Made by a program: the position numbers and the translations under genes. A DNA stretch of 64,000 nt. Source: Spizellomyces punctatus DAOM BR117. Lineage: Eukaryota > Chytridiomycota > Chytridiomycetes > Spizellomycetales > Spizellomycetaceae. Position 1 is the first letter of the stretch, and each line of letters opens with the position of its first letter. This document shows, piece after piece, positions 56,392 to 64,000 of the stretch. Below the pieces are notes generated by a model that was not told the origin of the DNA, did no database searches, and saw nothing but the letters and a program-made list of their open reading frames with translations. The DNA lies in assembly GCF_000182565.1 (NCBI RefSeq), contig NW_015971550.1:110579-174578 (forward strand). The letters are read 5' to 3'.

Positions 56392-56626
56392 AGTTTCATG
56401 GGTTAATGTAGAAGAGCATGCAGACAATAGTATGTTAGGATGAGGCTAGATGCGTATGTTTGCTTTAAACAAAATTTTGTGTTATTTTTTCTCGAGTCTT
56501 TTGTTATTTCCATAAATGAATACATTATCATGCTGTATTTGGGAGTGGACCGAGATGCATTTAAAAGTCCAATGTATTTGCTAGCGATGATACTCAATCC
56601 TGATGAGGTAAATGCCATTTGCAACC

Positions 56627-57474
56627 TCAAAGATGGGCGAGAACGGCTTCGGCAGTAGAGTTCTCCAGACCTTTCAAATCTACGCCAACCCACTTGACGG
56701 TACCGTCGTTGGCAATGATGGCAGAGCGACGGGTGCGCGGCCCCATTTCAAGAGCTCCTGTTAAGGTTATCGCTTATGAGGATCCCCACTATAAAAATAC
56801 TTGACATGTATGGGAAACCTACCGCCACGGGTCTCAAATGCGAGACCAAGTTTCTTGGATAATTCAACATATGGGTCCGACAACATGATCTAACAAAACC
56901 ATGAACCATCAATACCTCAACCACTCTCTCCAGAAAACAAACTCCAAAAGCCCACTTACAATATCCTTGCCGACTTTGAGATGCTTTCCCCAGGCGTCCA
57001 TAGCAAACACGGTATCAGCCGCAAGAACCGCGACAGTGTCTACACCCTTGGCCTTCAAATCAGCGAGTTTTTCAATAAAACCTGGAATATGGGATCCTTG
57101 ACAGGTAGGAGAAAACGCCGCAGGAACAGAGACGAGAACGACATTTTTGTTCTTGAATACTTGTAGATTTGCAAAAAAATCAAATATATTATCAAATCAC
57201 CATCAATACCACAAACACACAAAAACACAAAAACAAACTCACATTCAGTGGTTGAAATCTTTTGCGGAATAGCACAAACACCCTCCTCTTCCGGGTTGTT
57301 TGAATAAAAGAGTGTTGCTTCGGGTATCTTGTCTCCGGGCTGGATTTGGGCTTGTGCCTGTGACCGTAGGCAAGCGGCAGGGGAGAACCAGCGGGTGTGA
57401 GGTACAAGTGATGGGAGGAGGGTCTTGTGTGGGCTGATGCGTGTTGCGCGAAGGAGGGTACTTACGTTGCTCAT
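56627..57474 (-). CDS. Mitochondrial peroxiredoxin, Prx5/AHP1 type, 209 aa
   Basis: Exons 57474-57243, 57159-56960, 56889-56823 and 56757-56627; introns of 83, 70 and 65 nt. The first roughly 45 residues (MSNVSTLLRATRISPHKTLL then a basic stretch) are arginine-rich and presequence-like. The thioredoxin-fold core has GDKIPEATLF, NVVLVSVPAAFSPTCQGSHI with the peroxidatic cysteine in PTC, GVDTVAVLAADTVFAMDAWG and the late segment RSAIIANDGTVKWVGVD. It should reduce H2O2 and alkyl hydroperoxides using thioredoxin or glutaredoxin in the mitochondrial matrix. The motif FSPTC replaces the usual FTPTC. The 3' end converges on the glutamine synthetase stop with about 235 nt between. Confidence 0.94.
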
Positions 57475-57798
57475 TGTTTGTGAGTTGTAGATGCGAGTGT
57501 GAAAAGTGATGAATGTCGGTGGATGATGCCAAGATGAGGGAAAACGGTGGAATGTCATCCCCCCGATCGATCACGGTATCACGTGCGTAACGCTTGATAA
57601 TCAGCATGACAGTTGCTAAATGGCGAGAAACACGGCCATTGTGCAGATAGCAAGCTTGACACCCCAGTTTTGATTAGGAATCATCGTGCAATTACAATAC
57701 AAAGGAACACACTAGGTCCATCCACACAACAGCAAAACTGAATTAAAAACGTCCCTGTTTTCCTCCGCATGCATTGCTATCCACAAAGTTAACGCCAT

Positions 57799-60598
57799 CT
57801 ACTCAACAATCATAGTACGCTCGTCATTTTGGAGAACAAGAGGTGACTGATCAGGCAGTTGTTGCTGGTCATCCTCTTGTTCCATCTCATCGATCCACTC
57901 ATCCAGCTCCGGTTCATTGTCTAGCGACTCTGCAGTAATGTGTTGTCCGCTTCCCACCCACCTATCCAACCATCCCAGGACTTCCGCATGCCATTTCAGG
58001 GAATTGCCAGGTTTGAGCACCCAGTGGTTCTCATCTGGGAAATACACAAGGCGAGAGGGCACACCTCGTCTCTGTAACGCAGTAAAGGTAGATAATCCTT
58101 CCGTAACGGGAAGCCGATAGTCTTTTTCGCCGTGGATGACCAAAGTGGGTGTGGACCATTTGTGGACAAACGCGGCTGGGTTCCATTTTTCGTAGATACG
58201 GTTCGGTTTGGATTTTCGACCTTGTGGGAAGGGTGGTCCTCCGAATTCACTTTCCATAAAGTAAAGTTCGTCTGTGGCATAGTAGCTGGAAAGCGTATTA
58301 AAGGTCCCGTCATGATTGACGAGGCATTTAAATCGGTTGGTGTGGCCGTTAATCCAGTTGATCATGTATCCACCATAGGACGCGCCCAAAGCAGCGACAC
58401 GCTTGCTGTCAATGAAAGGAAAGTTTTCAAGAGCAAAATCCAGGCCTCTCATCAAGTCTGTGGCCACCGAATGGTAAGTGCCGTGCAGTTATTCAAGTAT
58501 AGCCGTCAGCCAAACATACCATGGTAAGGGCGGCCTCCCCAATGTTTCAAAATGGATTTCGTGAAATCGGGTCCGTAACCAGTGGAACCGTGAAAGTTGA
58601 TCACCACCACTAAACATGACGATGGTTAATCTTACGAAAAAAGAAATTACACGGTAAGGATTGCAAACAGTACCGGCATATCCCGCGCCTGTGAAAATCT
58701 GTGGGTTCCACCTACCACATATGTCAACGTTGCCCATAGTCAGAATGGACCGACTGAAATAAGCAGGTTACCTGTAAGACCACCCATCATTCCATGCACC
58801 CTCAGGTCCACCATGAATCAAGAATGCCAGAGGGTAGCGTGCCTGAGAATGGAATGTGACAGGTTTGAACAGCCATCCCATCACAGAATCGCCAGTGGCT
58901 CCCCTGAACCAGAATTCCTAGGGCAAGGACTTAATCAGAGCCGGCGTTGAATAGACATCAACAGCACATACCTCTGGATCGCTCAAAAGAGTTTGGAGCA
59001 AGAGATCGTTATTGAACCATGTCCGCTGCGTCGGCTGTGCACTTTTTTCAGAAAGATCCAGGGTATAAATCTCAGCGGGGGCTACGGCACTGTTCTGCTC
59101 AAAGAAGAGCGTATCTCCAACGACGGACAGCCCTTCGTTTGTATGCTGTTCAACAATGGGTTTGACCTTGCGCGACTTGATGCTTAATTTGAAAATCTTG
59201 ACGTGGCCGTGATCTTGGGCTGTGAGGATGAGGTGATGCGAGTCGGCTGTCCATGCCAAGGATTCTGCACTGCGATCCCATTTGCTTGCTAGGTTTCGGA
59301 CCTTTCCGGTTTCCCGGTCGTAAAGAACAATTTGGTTCTTATCGGCTTCGTATTGGGGTGTCTGTTAAGGGATAGTCAGATACTCCGAAGTGGATGCGGC
59401 AATACAATACGTCCGAGGATTGATATGTACCCGCATCTGAAGCCACACAAGATATTTCCCATCAGGAGAATACACGGGGAACGTGTCGGCTCCCTTGTTC
59501 TTTCCGGAGAGACTCATAGGCTTTTCGCTGCCGTCCGTTGGCACAGTGTAAATATCGACATTGGTGTTCCAGGCGACGCTCCTTTTGGGAGCGCGCGTGG
59601 CAAAAGCGATCTGTTTGCCTGGAACAAAACAACACAATGGTTAGCTCACGTAGGCCCAGAACCGCCCTCATGTTGATACCCACCATCATGAGAGAATGCA
59701 AAGTTACTGGCGTCGCCAAAAGGAGGAACGGGGGTCTCCAAACCCTCCCCTGCCATTAAATTCGTAGCGTTCCCATCAAGAGAAACAGAGGACCCATCGA
59801 CTTTGAGCTTGACGACAAACAAGTTGTTATGGCGCTCAGGGTGGACGTAGACATCCCAGTGTCTGACAAATAACTGGTCTGATTGTTTATCAGCGACTCG
59901 ACTATGAGCAAACATTCATACTAACAACAAATACCATAAACAACAGCCGAATAATGCCTGTTCTTTTCTTCTTCTATCTTCTTACGTGCTGTTTCCAATG
60001 AGCCATCTTCGTAAACCTCGGCTGTGAAAGCCAACGTAGATGTGTTTACGTGGAATTTGAGATTAGCGATGTCAATGGGGTAATCAGTGAGTTGGTGGAA
60101 TTCCGGCTTGTCTCTCAGAGAAGTGTCGTTGAGAAGTTGAGACACATCGGCGAACCAAACCTGTAATTGCACGAACATGACTTTAGGAGAACGTTTGGGA
60201 TAAATATAAATATGACACACCACAAACCTGCTGGGATCCACTCCCACTTCCAATCCCGGCAATTACTCCGTTCCCCAACCAGATCGGATCACCAACAACA
60301 TTTCCACCGAGATTGACCACACTATTATCCTCGAGATTCAGCAACCACAGAGCCTTTTTGGTCTCATTCTCGGTCGGGTTGTATCGTGAAGCGGTAAACA
60401 GCGCATGTCGGCCATCAAGAGACGGAACAGGTGATGAAACCTTATGAAAAGATACGAGGTCCTATGTACAAAAGGTTTTTAATGGTAGTGCCAATCGTGC
60501 TAAAGTGCACACGGAAGACCTACGATGGGTCGTAGTGGGTGAACTTCCGCTAGAACCAAGCTGACAAACACCGCCAGCAGAGCGAGTGCAGCACGCAT
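57799..60598 (-). CDS. Secreted S9C serine peptidase, dipeptidyl-peptidase 5-like, about 752 aa
   Basis: Ten exons: 60598-60524, 60461-60228, 60160-59935, 59896-59684, 59618-59431, 59361-58972, 58917-58772, 58711-58674, 58609-58520, 58457-57799. The start MRAALALLAVFVSLVLA is a signal peptide. A beta-propeller-like half contains LFVRHWD, TYSPDGKY-type repeats (VYSPDGKYLVWLQ) and DRETGKVRNL. The hydrolase half has FHGSTGYGPDF, the nucleophile LGASYGGYM, the aspartate in VIHGEKDYRLP and the histidine in PDENHWVLKP. This is the S9C (DPP5/acylaminoacyl-peptidase) arrangement; fungal DPP5 enzymes are secreted and remove X-Ala-type dipeptides. The intron between exons 3 and 4 would be only 38 nt, so that junction is the weakest. 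All others keep phase with introns of 56-70 nt. Confidence 0.9.
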
Positions 60599-61443
60599 GA
60601 CAAACGCAAAACTCGAGAGATAACTGCCGTAAGGATGGAAAGATGGCAGAAAGTTGGAACACCCGATGCGTCTTATCACTTGAAGCGATCTTGGCCACTG
60701 AGAAGTGTGACTCATTGGCCTTTGATGAGTAAGCAACGTGATCAGTCGACCCTTTCTCCTCATCTGCTCGAACAACAGTCTGCTGGAAACAAGTAGAAAC
60801 GGCTGGTAGCAAAGGGTGGGCTTCAAAAAGGGAAAAGAAAACGGATGGTCTTGTCAAGATAGGAAGCTGTGTAGACTCGGACATCTTAAATATTGGGGAG
60901 CATATGGACGATGGAGTTAACAAGGTCGACATGTCCGACCACGAGCAGGAGAGAAGGATTTGAACCCACATCTGCCAATTGGCTGTCCAGGACTGCTAGT
61001 TACAGCATAACCAAGATGATAGGAATTTGCCACACGGCAGAATCACTCAAGAGACAAATGACCTACATGGATAAGCAGGAGCCATTGACTGGCGAGTATT
61101 TGCTTTTGCTGTAATCGATGTAAGTATGAACAAGATAAAGTCATGTTTAATCCATAAAGTCCCATTCAGCAAATTACAAAGATCTGATGACACAGAACAC
61201 GATCTATTGAGGATAAACCAGACGATGCTACATATTGTCCAATTGTCCACAAGCTCCGAGGGTCAAAAAAAACAAAAACAGCCGCAGCCAAAGGGTTCGA
61301 AAACCTCATTTCCCATCATACTCTCTTTGCATGCAAACAAGACTTGGTAATACGTGCGATACATGGCCAAATGACGGGACACACCGAGCTCTGAATTAAA
61401 CGCGACGCCCCAGCACTGACGCGTTTTTGTCCTCTGGAGCATC
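60599..61443. other. Divergent intergenic region with a tRNA-like remnant
   Basis: About 845 nt between the S9C peptidase and POC5 start codons. On the minus strand, around 61020-60935, a B-box-like GGTTCAAATCC and an upstream TTGGTTATGC resemble tRNA T and D arms. No acceptor stem or anticodon arm pairs, so it is at best a decayed tRNA or tRNA-derived fragment. Confidence 0.4.
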
Positions 61444-63682
61444 ATGTCCGTCTCCCGCTCCTCTTCCACCGACTCGCTCAACATCCCATTAACCCTCCTC
61501 GCACGCACGGATCCCTTCCCGCAAACTGCCATTTCACCCGCAACAAAACCCAATGTCCAACCCATGAATACGAAACAAGAACCGAGCGCTGATCTATCTC
61601 GCATGGATCCCGACAAGAGTGGGGAGGGTGTACAGGACGGCCCCTTGCGCCTAGACACGAGTGAGGGTGTGCATGGACAGGATATGGAGGAGATCATCGA
61701 AAAGATTGCTGCTGTGGAACTTGTTGAGCAGGGTGTTAGGGATCATGCTATGTCAGAAAAGCGCGAGGAAGCGCGTGAGCATGGGCAGCACGGCGAGAAT
61801 ACGTTTGGTACGTACTTTTTCGGTGCCTAAAGAAAATGACGCAGAGAACATATACTAATGATATTGTTTTTTTGGATAGGTCAAGGTATGGGGTTAGGTG
61901 ACAGCACATGGGAGAGTTGTAGGCGTGCTGCTGACAGTGTTCAACTCCAGCTTTACCCGAGTCGCAATTGAAGCGGTCCGCAGGCCATCCAGCTCCCAAG
62001 TCCCTCAAAAGCTCTGTCAAATCAGGGCTATCACGGCCGAAATCATCGACAAATGTTGTCAACGCCGATCAACCACCAAAATCAAAACGGTCGTCACCGA
62101 AAAAGACGGCGGGAAGCACCGGGCCAATACGGTCTCAAACGTCATCTCCCGTACGTGTAAGTCGGTCTAGGAATCCGTCACAGGCCTTTGCACAGTCTTC
62201 CGTTCATGAGAGCAAGGTGGAAAAAGTGGGAACTGAGCCCGAGGCGGTGACAGCTCCCCTGCTGCCAATGCATGACGACCTCATGGCCGACTCTGTCCAC
62301 ATGGATATAGATCCCGATGCCTTGAAATTCGGGGAATCGGTAGACAAATGGACAGGTCTGATGCGTCGAGCAATTCTGGTGGGTGACTATTTCACTTTTG
62401 TCTTCGACTGCCCTTTTGTTTACGCCATTTTATTATCATAGGCTGATTTCATTACTGCTAAAAGCGATCTATTACGTCGTCAACATCAGTTGGTCGAAAG
62501 CGCGCGGCAAGGCTTTGCGGGCGAGGTTGATTCGCTCTCTGATCAGCTTCGTCATGTGAGGTCCCAAATTGCATTCTACGAAAAGAAGGCGGAAAAGAGG
62601 GAGAAATTGGTCGATGCAGCCTTGCTCTATTTGACGAGAAAAGTGAGATAGCTACATTTAGACAGTTGATTATTACCAACTGCTCATGTTTTGCTTCTGG
62701 TTTGAATCATTAGCGGGAAAAGGCGACAGCAGCCCTCCTCTTTGGTCGCTGGCGGTCAAAGCATGCGGAATCACGTCGGCTACGACTCGCGTTCAAGCTC
62801 ACACAGCAATACGCTACCAAAAACCTGCAGCGTAAGATGTTACTAGGGTGGCAGAGAGCCGCTGGGACAACCTGGCGACGAACGGTGGAGCGCAAAATCA
62901 AGGTTGGTTGCTCCCAGAGTAATATGTTGCTGATGAGGACATTTGAATATTGAGCACTACTTGAAAATGTCTAGATGGAAGCCGAAAAGGCAATGGAAAA
63001 CCTTGCTAGCGAGTATGAGAAGCGCATTGCAGTGGTAAGTTCCCATTAGCATTCAAGCGGCGGAGCAGCATGCTCATGTTTTACGTGTTAGATTAAAGAA
63101 GAACTTGCGGATGTTCATGCCCGACTGGACGAGTCTGAACGAGCGCGATCCCTCCAGCAGGAAGACATGAAGAAGGCTTTTATGCGGGGTGTATGTGCTT
63201 TAAACATGGAAGCCATGTCCATGTTTCGCGGGGCCATGGCAAATGGGGAAATGATGGATGGGATGGGGGGATACGGTGTGGATCCGCCGACACAACCTTC
63301 CCATCTCAACGCGGGGTATCGGAGCGATATCCAACCGCAACAACGAACAACAGATTGGGATGACCCATCCAGACGAGATCGTCAAGGCGGCATGGCAGGT
63401 CCCAACAGCGTTCCATTGCCACCACGCCGTACCACAACCTTTCCGTCCAAACCAGACTCACTAAAAGCGACGATAGAAAGTGTCACCAACCAGATTGCAT
63501 CAAAATCGTATTCTTCACCGTATCAGCCAACGTCGTACCAAGGACGCGGATCTGCGTTTGTGACGCGGCATGCTCAACAGTCTGCTGCTGGTTGGGCCGG
63601 GGAAGCTGGGGAATGGTCTGCGGGGGAACGTGGGAACCTACGACTGGGAGCCGTGCCAGTTCCTCAGAGATATCCCAGTTGA
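61444..63682 (+). CDS. POC5: POC5 centriolar protein, 610 aa
   Basis: Exons 61444-61807, 61951-62378, 62442-62642, 62714-62902, 62975-63034 and 63092-63682. The first intron (143 nt) may instead be two introns around a 6-nt exon, GTCAAG, at 61881-61886; both stay in frame. The N-terminus is disordered. The middle has coiled coils (LRHVRSQIAFYEKKAEKREK) and a tryptophan-containing centrin-binding-like repeat (LLFGRWRSKHAESRRLRLAF, MLLGWQRAAG). The POC5-specific block MKKAFMRGVCALNMEAMSMF follows, then a G/S/R-rich tail. POC5 binds centrin and builds the distal lumen of centrioles, needed for full-length centrioles and basal bodies. It supports a flagellated life stage together with CFAP20 and the CCDC96 homologue. 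Confidence 0.9.
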
Positions 63683-64000
63683 TACAATGAAAATAGTTGT
63701 GAAGCGAGTACCGCTCTGGAGGCTCTCATGATGCTTGTAGATTGTTGAACGTTGTATGTTTTGTCCCTAATTTATTACCTGGTCGAGATTCCTCTACCGT
63801 CCTTTGTTAGCGTGCGCATGAGACTTTCCATATGTGCGTGTAGAGACGCGAATGCATGATCGTCACGCAATCATCTCTGTCAAGTCCGTTCGTACTTGCA
63901 CGTTGTTGCTTGCATCTAACTTGGGCTTAATGGCCCAAGATGGACACGGTTCTTGTTCTGCCTTGCTCTCGGTTCATGAACTCTGCATGGGAAACTTCCC
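63683..64000. other. 3' flank of POC5
   Basis: About 320 nt with no gene; the window ends here. AT-rich, consistent with a 3' UTR and intergenic DNA. Confidence 0.5.

Overview
The window is nuclear DNA of a zoosporic (chytrid-like) fungus. Introns are many, short (mostly 52-95 nt) and of GTANGT...AG type, and coding density is moderate. Several genes are found in flagellated lineages: CFAP20, a CCDC96/CFAP184 homologue and the centriole protein POC5. A phenylalanine-type hydroxylase, a type III glutamine synthetase and an intact Fanzor1-like gene sit beside typical fungal genes. Spizellomyces or a close relative fits best. That species call is inference from gene content and from recalling that the characterised nuclease SpuFz1 comes from Spizellomyces punctatus.

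Layout. 0-5 kb: the 3' part of an unrecognised gene (+) and a nine-exon, 900-residue coiled-coil protein (-). 5-7.4 kb: gene-poor. 7.4-8.9 kb: homeodomain protein (+). 10.7-13.5 kb: a divergent pair, a TspO/MBR-like membrane protein (-) and a KIAA0930/DUF2045 homologue (+). 14-15.6 kb: cytochrome b5-fused front-end desaturase, probably a delta-8 sphingolipid desaturase (+). 16-21.5 kb: Chd1 chromatin remodeller (-). 22.5-24 kb: DCAF12-like WD40 protein (-). 24.5-27.2 kb: DDHD phospholipase (-). 27.7-28.5 kb: tentative spliced gene (-). 29-30.9 kb: CCDC96-like flagellar protein (+). 32.6-35.2 kb: Fanzor element with 30-bp perfect terminal inverted repeats. 35.4-37.1 kb: secreted-stalk type I membrane protein (+). 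37.4-38.1 kb: CFAP20 (-). 38.6-40.4 kb: NPEPL1-like M17 aminopeptidase (+). 40.6-42.9 kb: aromatic amino acid hydroxylase with a mitochondrial-type leader (-). 43.3-45.2 kb: AVT-type vacuolar amino acid transporter (-). 47.6-49.3 kb: Crz1-like zinc-finger factor (-). 51.4-52.7 kb: RRM-RGG-RRM protein (-). 53.8-56.4 kb: type III glutamine synthetase (+). 56.6-57.5 kb: mitochondrial Prx5 (-). 57.8-60.6 kb: secreted S9C peptidase (-). 61.4-63.7 kb: POC5 (+).

The most unusual locus is 32.6-35.2 kb. A single 632-residue RuvC/zinc-finger protein of the Fanzor (TnpB-related, RNA-guided nuclease) family lies in a 2,150-bp element whose ends are perfect 30-bp inverted repeats including a TA at each edge. 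The element interrupts a tandem array of 10/11-nt units that continues on its other side. The left junction reads CATA, the motif I recall for SpuFz1. A strong 7-bp hairpin lies between the stop codon and the right terminal repeat, and a 36/38-identical copy of it lies outside the left end. These are what a transposon-encoded guide RNA scaffold and its self-targeting site would look like.

Most multi-exon models were joined by hand by requiring a GT-AG pair and preserved reading phase at every junction. They are predictions, not transcript-supported structures.
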